From positions 1 to 17,265 of the forward strand of contig JAEVYS010000094.1 of NCBI GenBank assembly GCA_023392635.1: a stretch of DNA of 17,265 nucleotides, given 5' to 3'. The notes below the pieces were generated by a model. The model made no database searches. It worked only from the letters and a program-made list of their open reading frames with translations, and had not been told where the DNA came from. Source of the DNA: Actinomycetes bacterium. Its GTDB lineage: Bacteria > Actinomycetota > Actinomycetes > Propionibacteriales > Propionibacteriaceae. The translations under genes were made by a program, and so were the position numbers. Positions within the stretch are counted from its first letter, which is position 1. Each line of letters opens with the position of its first letter. Below are positions 8,129 to 15,266 of this stretch, one piece after another.

Positions 8129-9340
8129 GTGCCGTCCACACCTCCCGAGGGCCAGCCGGCACCGCTGGACGGGCGCCTCCCGCCGCAGGCGCTGCGAGGC
8201 CTGCCGGGGCGTCCGCTGAGCCTGTACGTCCACGTGCCGTTCTGCGCGAGCCGGTGCGGTTACTGCGACTTCAACACCTACACGGCCTCGGAGCTGGGTG
8301 CCGCGCCGGGGGCGAGCCAGGTGGCCTACCTCGCCGCCGTGGTCGCGGAGGTCGACCTGGCGCACCGCGTGCTCGGCAACCCGCCTGCCGTGCAGAGCGT
8401 CTTCTTCGGCGGCGGCACACCCACGATGCTGCCGGCCACGGCCCTTGCCGGCCTGCTGGACGCCGTGCGGGAACGCTTCCCTGTGGCGCGAGGCGCGGAG
8501 GTGACCACGGAGGCCAACCCCGAGTCGGTCGACCGGGCGTACCTCGACACCCTCGTCGAAGCCGGCTTCACCCGGCTGTCCCTGGGCATGCAGTCCTCGC
8601 GTCCGGGCGTCCTCGCCGTCCTCGACCGGCGGCACACGCCCGGCCGGGTCGGCGAGGTCGTCGGGCAGGCGCGCGCGGCCGGCTTCGGGTCGGTGAGCGT
8701 CGACCTGATCTACGGCAGCCCTACCGAGACGCTGGACGACTGGTCCGCGAGCCTCGACACCGCCCTGTCCTACGAGCCCGATCACGTCAGCGCCTACTCC
8801 CTCATCGTGGAGCCCGGCACCCGCCTCGCCGCCCGCATCGGACGCGGCGAACTCCCCGCCCCGGACGAGGACTTCCACGCCGACTGCTACCTGCTTGCCG
8901 AGGAGCGGCTCACCGCCGCCGGGTACGCCGCGTACGAGGTGAGCAACTGGGCCCGCCCGGGCCACGAGTCGCGGCACAACCTCGCCTACTGGCTCGGTCA
9001 CGACTGGTGGGGCTTCGGCCCCGGCGCCCACTCCCACGTCAGCGGGGTGCGGTGGTGGAACGTCCGGCATCCCCGCGCCTACAGTGCCCGCCTGGTGGCG
9101 GGGGAGAGCCCTGCCCAGGCCCGCGAGGTGCTGTCGCCCTCCGAACGCAGGGTGGAGAGGGTGCTGCTCGAGTTGCGCGTGGCCAGCGGGCTCCCGCTGG
9201 ACGTGCTCACTCCCGCCGAGGCGCGCCGCGTGCCGGCCCTGGTGGAACGCGGCCTGGTGGCGGTCACGGCCGACCGGGCGCGGCTCACGCTGAACGGCCG
9301 GCTGCTCGCCGACGCGGTGATCAGGGACCTCCTGGACTGA
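8129..9340 (+). CDS. hemW: Radical SAM heme chaperone HemW (coproporphyrinogen III oxidase-like)
   Basis: A 403-residue radical SAM protein. The iron-sulfur motif CASRCGYC (39-46) follows the HVPF lead typical of HemW and HemN. FGGGTPTML, TTEANPES, RLSLGMQSS and the HNLAYW motif are present; HNxxYW is associated with heme binding in HemW. The first cysteine lies close to the N-terminus with no HemN-type N-terminal extension, so heme delivery (HemW) is favoured over coproporphyrinogen dehydrogenation (HemN). The start is the GTG at 8129, 16 nt after mtnP; ribosome binding is weak (GGGG at 8119-8122), suggesting coupling. The in-frame extension overlapping mtnP is unlikely. In many actinobacteria hemW is followed by DUF3097, hrcA and dnaJ; here the liv operon comes next. 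Confidence 0.92.
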   Translation: MPSTPPEGQPAPLDGRLPPQALRGLPGRPLSLYVHVPFCASRCGYCDFNTYTASELGAAPGASQVAYLAAVVAEVDLAHRVLGNPPAVQSVFFGGGTPTMLPATALAGLLDAVRERFPVARGAEVTTEANPESVDRAYLDTLVEAGFTRLSLGMQSSRPGVLAVLDRRHTPGRVGEVVGQARAAGFGSVSVDLIYGSPTETLDDWSASLDTALSYEPDHVSAYSLIVEPGTRLAARIGRGELPAPDEDFHADCYLLAEERLTAAGYAAYEVSNWARPGHESRHNLAYWLGHDWWGFGPGAHSHVSGVRWWNVRHPRAYSARLVAGESPAQAREVLSPSERRVERVLLELRVASGLPLDVLTPAEARRVPALVERGLVAVTADRARLTLNGRLLADAVIRDLLD

Positions 9341-9425
9341 ATCGCACGGACGGACGTCCGGCATCGACGGGATCCGCAGTGCCGTCGGGCATCGTCGAAG
9401 GAATCCGGAGCATCCCGAGTCGAAT

Positions 9426-9468
9426 ACAACGATTCGGTAACACCGCACGACACAACGGTTTCGTAACA
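9426..9468. repeat. Tandem direct repeats upstream of livK, probable regulator site
   Basis: Two 17-bp copies (9426-9442 and 9452-9468) share 14 of 17 positions at a 26-nt period. Each reads ACAAC-N6-GTAAC. They end 4 nt before the predicted -35, the place for an activator or co-regulator. The half-site spacing of 6 recalls GlnR boxes (GTNAC-N6-GNAAC), but only the GTAAC half fits well. Confidence 0.45.
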
Positions 9469-9471
9469 AAG

Positions 9472-9499
9472 TTGAGACATGTAGGTGCTCAGATATGTC
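9472..9499 (+). promoter_or_regulatory. Putative liv operon promoter
   Basis: TTGAGA (9472-9477) and TATGTC (9494-9499) lie 16 nt apart, directly after the tandem repeats and about 65 nt before the livK start. The -10 is a partial match only. Confidence 0.35.
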
Positions 9500-9554
9500 C
9501 TGCGCCCGTACCCTTTGCCCAACTCGGCTGGGGGCCGGGAATCGGAAGGCTCAC

Positions 9555-9563
9555 AAGGAGGAA
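9555..9563 (+). promoter_or_regulatory. Strong ribosome binding site of livK
   Basis: AAGGAGGAA is a near-perfect anti-16S match lying just before GTG 9566. It fixes the livK start against the longer open frame and points to high expression, as expected for a binding protein. Confidence 0.85.
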
Positions 9564-9565
9564 GT

Positions 9566-10786
9566 GTGAACAATCGTTCGTTCAAGCTCGTGGGTGTCGC
9601 GCTCGTCGCGGCGTCCCTTGCTTTCACCGGTTGCGGTTCCCGCACCGACGCGTCCGCGGGTGGGGGTGCGGGCGGAGCAACCAAGGTTGCGAAGATCGGC
9701 GTCGTGGCGCCACTGTCGGGTGGGCTGTCCGCCCTCGGCCTGGGCATCCGGAACTCGGTCGACCTCGCGATCCGGCAGGCGAACGACTCCAACGCGATTC
9801 CCGGCTGGAAGCTCGAACTGGCGGCCGAGGACGACGAGGCAAAGCCCGACGTCGGCAAGAACGCTGCAACGAAGCTGGCTGGTGACGACGCGGTGATCGG
9901 CGTTGTGGGTGCGCTCAACTCGTCCGTGAGCCAGTCGGTGACGCCGGTTCTGCAGTCGGCGCGGATCGTTCAGGTGTCGCCGGCGAACACCGGCCCCTCG
10001 CTGACCCAGGGGGCGGACTTCGCCACGGCGCCCGCGCGCCCGAACGACAACTTCTTCCGCACCTGCACCACAGACACCATCCAGGGTGGGGTCGCCGCCC
10101 AGTACCTCCTGGACTCCGGCATCAAGAAGATCGCCACCATCCACGACAAGAAGATCTACGGCCAGGGCCTGGTCAACTCGGTCACGGAGAACTTCAAGAA
10201 GGGTGGCGGTGAGGTCGTTGCGGCCGAGACCATCAACCCCGATGACAGCGACTTCGGCACCGTGATCACCAAGGTGGCCAAGGCGCAGCCCGAGGTCGTC
10301 TACTACGGCGGCGAGTACCCGCAGGCGGGTCCGCTGTCCAAGCAGATGAAGGCCGCTGGGCTCAAGGTTCCCCTGATGGGTGGCGACGGCATCTTCGACG
10401 GCACCTACATCAAGCTCGCCGGCGACGCGTCCGAGGGTGACTTCGCCACCTCCGTGGGCGAGCCCGTCGACACGTCGGCGTCCGCGAAGGCGTTCATCGA
10501 CGCCTACGGCAAGGCAGGCTTCGCCGAGCCCTACGCCGCGTACGGTGCCCAGTCCTACGACGCCGCGAACGCGATCATCAATGCGCTCAAGGAGTCCCTG
10601 AAGACCGCGACCGACGCCAAGTCGGCCCGGGAAGCCACGATCAAGGCCATGGCCGCCGTGAGCTTCACCGGGGCCACCGGCAAGGTCGCCTTCGACAAGT
10701 ACGGTGACACGGTCACCAAGATCGTCACCGTCTACAAGGTCTCCGGCGGCAAGTGGGCAACCGAGAAGACGATCGACCAGAGCTGA
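9566..10786 (+). CDS. livK: ABC transporter substrate-binding lipoprotein, branched-chain amino acid family
   Basis: A 406-residue extracytoplasmic solute receptor. The signal peptide (1-22) ends in a lipobox, FTGC, with Cys23 as the predicted lipidated residue, so the mature protein is tethered to the outer face of the membrane. A short Gly/Ala/Ser linker is followed by a Peripla_BP_6 (type I) fold beginning at KIGVVAPLSGG, with the family's GVVGALNSSVSQSVTPVLQ and NDNFFRTCTTD blocks. The fold binds Leu/Ile/Val in classical cases, but other amino acids, amides or urea are used by relatives, so the ligand is not settled. The GTG start at 9566 is fixed by the strong AAGGAGGAA. It is the first gene of the liv operon and is separated from livH by a strong hairpin. 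Confidence 0.92.
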   Translation: MNNRSFKLVGVALVAASLAFTGCGSRTDASAGGGAGGATKVAKIGVVAPLSGGLSALGLGIRNSVDLAIRQANDSNAIPGWKLELAAEDDEAKPDVGKNAATKLAGDDAVIGVVGALNSSVSQSVTPVLQSARIVQVSPANTGPSLTQGADFATAPARPNDNFFRTCTTDTIQGGVAAQYLLDSGIKKIATIHDKKIYGQGLVNSVTENFKKGGGEVVAAETINPDDSDFGTVITKVAKAQPEVVYYGGEYPQAGPLSKQMKAAGLKVPLMGGDGIFDGTYIKLAGDASEGDFATSVGEPVDTSASAKAFIDAYGKAGFAEPYAAYGAQSYDAANAIINALKESLKTATDAKSAREATIKAMAAVSFTGATGKVAFDKYGDTVTKIVTVYKVSGGKWATEKTIDQS

Positions 10787-10794
10787 CGCACTCC

Positions 10795-10833
10795 CCGGCT
10801 GGCGTCCTCCCGTAGAGGGAGGGCGCCAACCGG
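10795..10833 (+). terminator. Intercistronic hairpin between livK and livH
   Basis: A 12-bp stem (10800-10811 with 10817-10828, one G-U pair, 5-nt loop) extends through one mismatch by four more pairs (10795-10798 with 10830-10833). No T-run follows. Such hairpins after binding-protein genes often protect the upstream mRNA or partly end transcription, giving more receptor than permease. Confidence 0.6.
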
Positions 10834-10869
10834 CGTCATCACACGAGCAGAGAGAAAGGTGCCGCCGAG

Positions 10870-11829
10870 GTGGACTACTTCCTGCAGCAGCTGGTCAACG
10901 GGCTGTCGCTGGGTTCGCTGTACGCACTGATCGCCGTCGGCTACACCGTGGTCTACGGCATCGTCCAGCTGATCAACTTCGCCCATGGCGAGATCTTCAT
11001 GATCGGTGCGTTCGGTGCCTTCGCCACCTGGACGGTCCTCGGCCATCCGACGGACTGGGGCGTGGCAAGCTCGATCTTCGTCCTCCTCCCCGTGATGCTG
11101 CTCGGCGGGATCATCTGCTCGATCACGATCGCGCTGCTCACCGAACGGCTGGCCTACCGGCCGCTGCGCAACGCGCCTCGCCTGGCACCCCTGATCTCCG
11201 CGATCGGGGTCTCGGTGTTCCTCCAGGAGGCCGTCCGGCTCTTCTACGGACGAATCCCCGGATTCCCTGACGCCAAGAGCGGCATCCCGTTCCCGGCGAT
11301 CGCCGGGATCAGCGGCCAAGTGATCCAGGTGGGGGGTGTGGCCATCCAGATGTCCGCCGTGTTCACCCTGGTTGCCCTCGCCGTCTGCACCGTGTTCCTC
11401 TGGTTCTTCGTCAACCGCACCAAGACCGGCCGGGCCATGATCGCCACGTCCCAGGACCCCGACACCGCCCGTCTGATGGGCATCAACGTCGACCGCGTGA
11501 TCATGGCCGCGTTCGCCGTCGGAGCCGGGCTGGCCGCCGTTGCGGGCATGGCCCACGGACTGCGCTACGGCAACATCGACTTCCGCATGGGCTTCCTCGC
11601 CGGGCTCAAGGCGTTCACCGCCGCCGTCCTCGGCGGCATCGGCAACATCAACGGCGCGGTCGTGGGCGGCCTCGTGCTCGGGGTCGTGGAGGCAATGGCC
11701 ACCTCGTTCATCCCCGGACAGTTCGGCAGCTCGGCGTGGAAGGACGTCTGGGCGTTCGTGCTTCTGATCCTCGTCCTGGTGTTCCGCCCGCAGGGCCTGC
11801 TGGGCGCGAGGGTGGTCGATCGCGCATGA
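10870..11829 (+). CDS. livH: Branched-chain amino acid ABC transporter permease LivH
   Basis: A 319-residue inner-membrane permease of the BPD_transp_2 (LivH) family. The N-terminus LVNGLSLGSLYALIAVGYTVVYG and LINFAHGEIFMIGA are the family's hallmark first helices. About eight membrane helices are visible, and the C-terminal GGIGNINGAVVGGLVLGVVE block is the conserved loop that contacts the ATPases. It pairs with LivM to form the pore. The start is GTG 10870; AGAAAGG (10853-10859) lies about 10 nt upstream. The stop overlaps the livM start as ATGA. Its length is near the family norm (about 290-310). Confidence 0.94.
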   Translation: MDYFLQQLVNGLSLGSLYALIAVGYTVVYGIVQLINFAHGEIFMIGAFGAFATWTVLGHPTDWGVASSIFVLLPVMLLGGIICSITIALLTERLAYRPLRNAPRLAPLISAIGVSVFLQEAVRLFYGRIPGFPDAKSGIPFPAIAGISGQVIQVGGVAIQMSAVFTLVALAVCTVFLWFFVNRTKTGRAMIATSQDPDTARLMGINVDRVIMAAFAVGAGLAAVAGMAHGLRYGNIDFRMGFLAGLKAFTAAVLGGIGNINGAVVGGLVLGVVEAMATSFIPGQFGSSAWKDVWAFVLLILVLVFRPQGLLGARVVDRA

Positions 11830-13556
11830 GGGTGATCATTCCGGACCAGGCCAAGCTCCGCTTCCGCTACCCGGCGCGCGCCGTCGGCATCGCGGGTGCG
11901 GTGATGATGATCGTCTCCATCCTCCTGAAGTGGTCCTACGGCCACGAGGCGCTCGACGACATGGCCTTCAACGGCGCACCGTCGCCGCTGCAGCTGTTCT
12001 TCGTGGCGCTTCCCGTCGTGGCCCTGCTGCTGCTCTCCATTCCGCTGGTGGGGAAGAAGCGCCTGGGCCCGTTCGCGCGGGGGCTGGCCTGGAACACGTC
12101 GGCGAAGACCGCATCGATCGCCGCGCTGGCCACGGTCGTGGTGGCCCTGACGGCCATCGGTATCGAACTGGGCGGCCTGGTCAATGTCGAACCCGGTGGC
12201 TGGCTCGCCCTGGCCGGCGGCCTGCTCGCCGTGGCGGCCACCCTCTTCCTGCCGGATTCGCCCGAACCGTCCCTCGACCGCATCAAGACCTCGAAGTGGG
12301 TGCAGATCGTTGCGATCGTTGCGGTGATGGCCGGCGTGCTGTTCATCGGCGCCTACGCGCTCAGCCTGGATGACGCCGGGGACTTCCTGATGTTCGCCGC
12401 CTTCCTCACCGGCGCGGTGATGGTGCTGCGCCAGTTGGGCGTCTTCTCCTGGCTGGGGCTGGCCGCGGCCAACAACAACCGGGTTCTGGTGCTGTCCGCC
12501 TTCGTGGTGGCGTTCGCCTTCCCGTTCACGCAGAACGGGTCGGACGCGAACATGTCGATCGCCTCCCAGGTGCTGATCTTCGCCGCCACGGCGCTCGGCC
12601 TGAACATCGTGGTCGGCCTGGTCGGCCTGCTCGACCTCGGTTACATCGCGTTCCTCGGCGCCGGTGCGTTCACCGCCGCCGTGCTCTCGGACTCGGCGTT
12701 CGCCACGATCGACGTCAAGCCGCCGTTCATCGTGACGGTCCTGATCGCCGGTGTGGTCTCGTCCCTGCTGGGTCTCGTGATCGGCGCGCCGACGCTGCGG
12801 GTGTCCGGCGACTACCTGGCCATCGTGACGCTGGCCTTCGGCGAGATCTTCCGGATCACGATGAACAACCTGGACGGCAACGACGGGCCCAACCTCACCA
12901 ACGGCTCGAACGGCATCCCGGGCATCCCTGACCTCAACCTGTTCGGGTTCGATTTCGGCGATCCCCACGTGATCCTCGGCATCGACATCGGCCGCTTCGC
13001 GAACTACTACTGGCTGATGCTGGTGGTGATCGCAGTGATCATCGTGGTGTTCATGAACCTGAACTACTCCCGCATCGGACGCGGCTGGGTGGCGATCCGC
13101 GAGGACGAGCTGGCGGCCGAGGCGATGGGCGTGAACACGTTCGGCCTCAAGCTGCTGGCCTTCGCCGGGGGCGCGTTCCTGGCCGGCATCGCCGGTGCGG
13201 TGAAGGCTCACCACGACGTCTCGGTGACACCCGACCAGTACATCTTCCTGGAGTCGGCCTTCCTGCTTGCCGCGGTGGTGCTGGGCGGCATGGGTACGGT
13301 GATGGGCGTCCTGATCGGCGCGACGATCCTGAAGCTGCTCCCCGAGAAGCTCCGGTTCTTCTCCGACTACCGGCTGCTGCTCTTCGGCCTGCTGATGGTC
13401 TTCATGATGCGGTTCCGCCCCGAGGGAATCATCGCCGACGAGCGGCGGCAGCTGGAGTTCCACGCCGAGGACGAGGAGCTGGCCGAGGAACTCGAGGAGG
13501 AAATGATCACCCACCACACCCACTTCAATCCGGAGCGGAAGGGGTTCGAGCTATGA
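11826..13556 (+). CDS. livM: Branched-chain amino acid ABC transporter permease LivM, with long N-terminal membrane extension
   Basis: A 576-residue permease, longer than typical LivM (about 300-425). The conserved BPD_transp_2 core is roughly residues 245-535, with LGLNIVVGLVGLLDLGYIAFLGAGAF-type helices (257-282), SGDYLAIVTLAFGEIFR (327-343), GRGWVAIREDELAAEAMG (418-435) and the GGMGTVMGVLIGA loop (487-499). Before it lie about 240 residues with some seven likely membrane segments (near 20-37, 56-76, 97-118, 126-142, 158-179, 186-203 and 219-236). After it is a charged cytoplasmic tail rich in Glu (539-560). I chose ATG 11826, which overlaps the livH stop. There is no frameshift. The extension is known in size from some actinobacterial homologues, but its role is not established. 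Confidence 0.92.
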   Translation: MRVIIPDQAKLRFRYPARAVGIAGAVMMIVSILLKWSYGHEALDDMAFNGAPSPLQLFFVALPVVALLLLSIPLVGKKRLGPFARGLAWNTSAKTASIAALATVVVALTAIGIELGGLVNVEPGGWLALAGGLLAVAATLFLPDSPEPSLDRIKTSKWVQIVAIVAVMAGVLFIGAYALSLDDAGDFLMFAAFLTGAVMVLRQLGVFSWLGLAAANNNRVLVLSAFVVAFAFPFTQNGSDANMSIASQVLIFAATALGLNIVVGLVGLLDLGYIAFLGAGAFTAAVLSDSAFATIDVKPPFIVTVLIAGVVSSLLGLVIGAPTLRVSGDYLAIVTLAFGEIFRITMNNLDGNDGPNLTNGSNGIPGIPDLNLFGFDFGDPHVILGIDIGRFANYYWLMLVVIAVIIVVFMNLNYSRIGRGWVAIREDELAAEAMGVNTFGLKLLAFAGGAFLAGIAGAVKAHHDVSVTPDQYIFLESAFLLAAVVLGGMGTVMGVLIGATILKLLPEKLRFFSDYRLLLFGLLMVFMMRFRPEGIIADERRQLEFHAEDEELAEELEEEMITHHTHFNPERKGFEL

Positions 13557-14428
13557 GCCAGGCCACGGCGCAGGGCCCGGTCGCGGGTTCGGCCGAGTCG
13601 ACCCTGCTGCTCGACGCCCAGCACGTCACCATGCAGTTCGGTGGCCTGCGGGCGGTGGTTGACGTCAGCCTCCAGGTGCACAGCGGCGAGATCGTCGGGC
13701 TGATCGGGCCGAACGGTGCCGGCAAGACGACGTTCTTCAACTGCCTCACCGGCCTCTACAAGCCTACGTCCGGCGTGGTGAACTTCCAGGGCAAGCCCTT
13801 GCCGCCCCAGCCCCGGCTGGTGGTCAAGGAGGGCATGGCCCGGACGTTCCAGAACATCCGGCTGTTCCACAACATGACCGCCCTCGAGAACGTCATGGTG
13901 GGCATGTACACGCGGACCAGGACGAACGCGATCGACGCCATCTTCCGCCTGCCGAGGCACCGGCGCGAGGAGATCGCGTCCACCGAGCGGGCACGGGAAC
14001 TGCTGTCCTTCGTCGGCCTGACGGGCTCCGCGGACATGCTCAGCCGCAACCTGCCCTATGGCGACCAGCGGCGGCTGGAGATCGCCCGCGCGCTGGCCAC
14101 GGACCCGAAGCTGCTGCTGCTCGACGAGCCGACCGCAGGCATGAACCCCCAGGAGACCCGGCAGGCGGAGGAGCTGATCTTCAAGATCCGTGACCTTGGC
14201 CTGGCGGTGCTCGTCATCGAGCACGACATGCGGTTCATCTTCAACCTCTGCGACCGGGTGTGCTGCCTGGTGCGCGGTGAGGTGCTGGTGCAGGGCACGG
14301 GGGACGTCGTCCAGAACGACCCCCGGGTCATCGAGGCCTACATCGGTTCGCCGGCCGAGGACCTGCCCGAGACGAGTCCGGGCTCGGCGCGGTCCGGAGC
14401 CAACGCCGGGGAGGGCGCCGATGCTTGA
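13553..14428 (+). CDS. livG: Branched-chain amino acid ABC transporter ATP-binding protein LivG
   Basis: A 291-residue cytoplasmic ATPase that powers the importer together with LivF. Walker A is GPNGAGKTT (52-60) and the Q-loop glutamine is Q100 in ARTFQNIRLF, a LivG hallmark. The signature reads LPYGDQRRLE (167-176) in place of LSGGQ, as usual for LivG. Walker B is LLLLDEPTAGMN (187-198) and the switch histidine is H224 in VIEHDMRF. The start ATG overlaps the livM stop (ATGA). The C-terminal BCA_ABC_TP_C region (GDVVQNDPRVIEAYIG) is present, followed by a Ser/Gly/Ala-rich tail of about 25 residues. Confidence 0.95.
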   Translation: MSQATAQGPVAGSAESTLLLDAQHVTMQFGGLRAVVDVSLQVHSGEIVGLIGPNGAGKTTFFNCLTGLYKPTSGVVNFQGKPLPPQPRLVVKEGMARTFQNIRLFHNMTALENVMVGMYTRTRTNAIDAIFRLPRHRREEIASTERARELLSFVGLTGSADMLSRNLPYGDQRRLEIARALATDPKLLLLDEPTAGMNPQETRQAEELIFKIRDLGLAVLVIEHDMRFIFNLCDRVCCLVRGEVLVQGTGDVVQNDPRVIEAYIGSPAEDLPETSPGSARSGANAGEGADA

Positions 14429-15128
14429 GGTGAAGGACATGGTGGTGGCCTACGGCCGCGTCAACGCGGTCAAGGGCATCACCTTCAGCGTCGAGAAGGG
14501 CCAGATCGTCACGCTGCTCGGCACCAACGGCGCCGGCAAGTCGACCACGCTGCGTGCCCTCTCCGGCCTGTTGCCGCTCGTGTCGGGTGAGATCTGGTTC
14601 GAGGGCCAGCGCCTGGACGGCGTCCCCGCGCACAAGATCGTCGAGCGGGGCATCGCCCAGTCGCCCGAGGGGCGGCGGCTCTTCCGCCAGATGTCGGTCG
14701 AGGACAACCTCAAGCTCGGGGCGTACTCGCGCAAGGACTCCAGCGGGGTGAGAGCCGACATGGACAAGGTCTACGACCTGTTCCCTGTGCTGGGCGAACG
14801 GCGTTCGGAGGCGGCGGGCCTGTTCTCCGGCGGGGAGCAGCAGATGCTGGCGATCGGGCGGGCCATGATGAGCCAGCCCAAGCTGCTGATGCTCGACGAG
14901 CCGTCCATGGGACTCAGCCCCATCATGACCCAGACGATCATGCGGACCATCCGCGAGCTGCAGAACGAGGGCGTGACGATCCTGCTCGTCGAGCAGAACG
15001 CGCAGGCCGCGCTGTCCCTGGCCGACCGCGGCTACGTGCTCGAAGTGGGGCAGATCATGTTCTCCGACACCGGGCGCAACCTGCTCGGCGACGACCGGGT
15101 GAAGCGCACCTACCTCGGCGCCGACTGA
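14421..15128 (+). CDS. livF: Branched-chain amino acid ABC transporter ATP-binding protein LivF
   Basis: A 235-residue ATPase, the partner of LivG and the last gene of the operon. Walker A is GTNGAGKST (34-42). The conserved IAQSPEGRRLFRQMSVEDNL stretch (78-97) contains the Q-loop. The signature is FSGGEQQ (135-141), Walker B is LLMLDEPSMGLSP (155-167), and the switch region reads LLVEQNAQAAL (188-198), where LivF typically has VEQN rather than a histidine. I chose ATG 14421; GGGGAGGG (14408-14415) is a good ribosome binding site and the start overlaps livG by 8 nt. Length and motifs are standard. Confidence 0.95.
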   Translation: MLEVKDMVVAYGRVNAVKGITFSVEKGQIVTLLGTNGAGKSTTLRALSGLLPLVSGEIWFEGQRLDGVPAHKIVERGIAQSPEGRRLFRQMSVEDNLKLGAYSRKDSSGVRADMDKVYDLFPVLGERRSEAAGLFSGGEQQMLAIGRAMMSQPKLLMLDEPSMGLSPIMTQTIMRTIRELQNEGVTILLVEQNAQAALSLADRGYVLEVGQIMFSDTGRNLLGDDRVKRTYLGAD

Positions 15129-15143
15129 GCCACCGCAGCCCGC

Positions 15144-15212
15144 GGACCGAAATCGGAACCGTCCCCAATTCCGTCCACCGGACCGAATCGGGGACGGTTC
15201 CGAATTCGGTCC
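15144..15212. repeat. REP-like 33-bp inverted repeat, also possible liv operon terminator
   Basis: Two arms (15144-15176 and 15180-15212) are complementary at 30 of 33 positions around a 3-nt loop; the outer 23 bp have a single mismatch. The core GGAACCGTCCCC / GGGGACGGTTCC is of the kind seen in bacterial dispersed palindromes. CCCGCGG / CCGCGGG just outside extend the pairing past a bulge. It starts 16 nt after livF, so the RNA hairpin could also stop or protect the liv transcript. Bases 15187-15201 recur exactly at 17211-17225. Confidence 0.75.
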
Positions 15213-15254
15213 ACCCGCGGGCGCGTCGGCCGCTTCCAACGGGGAACCCCCGCC

Positions 15255-15260
15255 TAGGGT
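15255..15260 (+). promoter_or_regulatory. -10-like element for leaderless DUF3097 transcript
   Basis: TAGGGT ends 6 nt before the DUF3097 ATG (15267), leaving no room for a Shine-Dalgarno. This is the same leaderless layout as at comEA and mtnP. Confidence 0.45.
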
Positions 15261-15266
15261 TGCCGG

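Larger units (their letters stand above)
9341..9565. other. hemW-livK intergenic region with repeats and promoter signals
   Basis: The 225-nt gap contains a 10-bp palindrome CGGACGTCCG (9351-9360), a 6-bp stem (9365-9370 with 9382-9387) that may weakly end hemW transcription, two tandem imperfect direct repeats (9426-9468), a candidate promoter just downstream, and the strong livK ribosome binding site. It is more AT-rich than the surrounding genes, as expected for a regulated promoter. I see no gene in it. Confidence 0.6.

Noticed and set aside
9426..9468. Tandem repeats as a small CRISPR array
   Set aside because: There are only two imperfect copies with a 9-nt gap and no cas genes; a regulator-binding site is the better reading.
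8254..9885. Plus-strand open frame of 543 residues spanning hemW and livK
   Set aside because: It is an Arg/Pro/Gly-rich alternative frame of hemW that runs through the intergenic region into livK, with no recognisable domain.
11565..13523. Minus-strand open frame of 652 residues opposite livM
   Set aside because: Its His/Asp/Glu/Arg/Gln-rich composition is the expected antisense image of membrane-protein codons; livM on the plus strand has clear family motifs.
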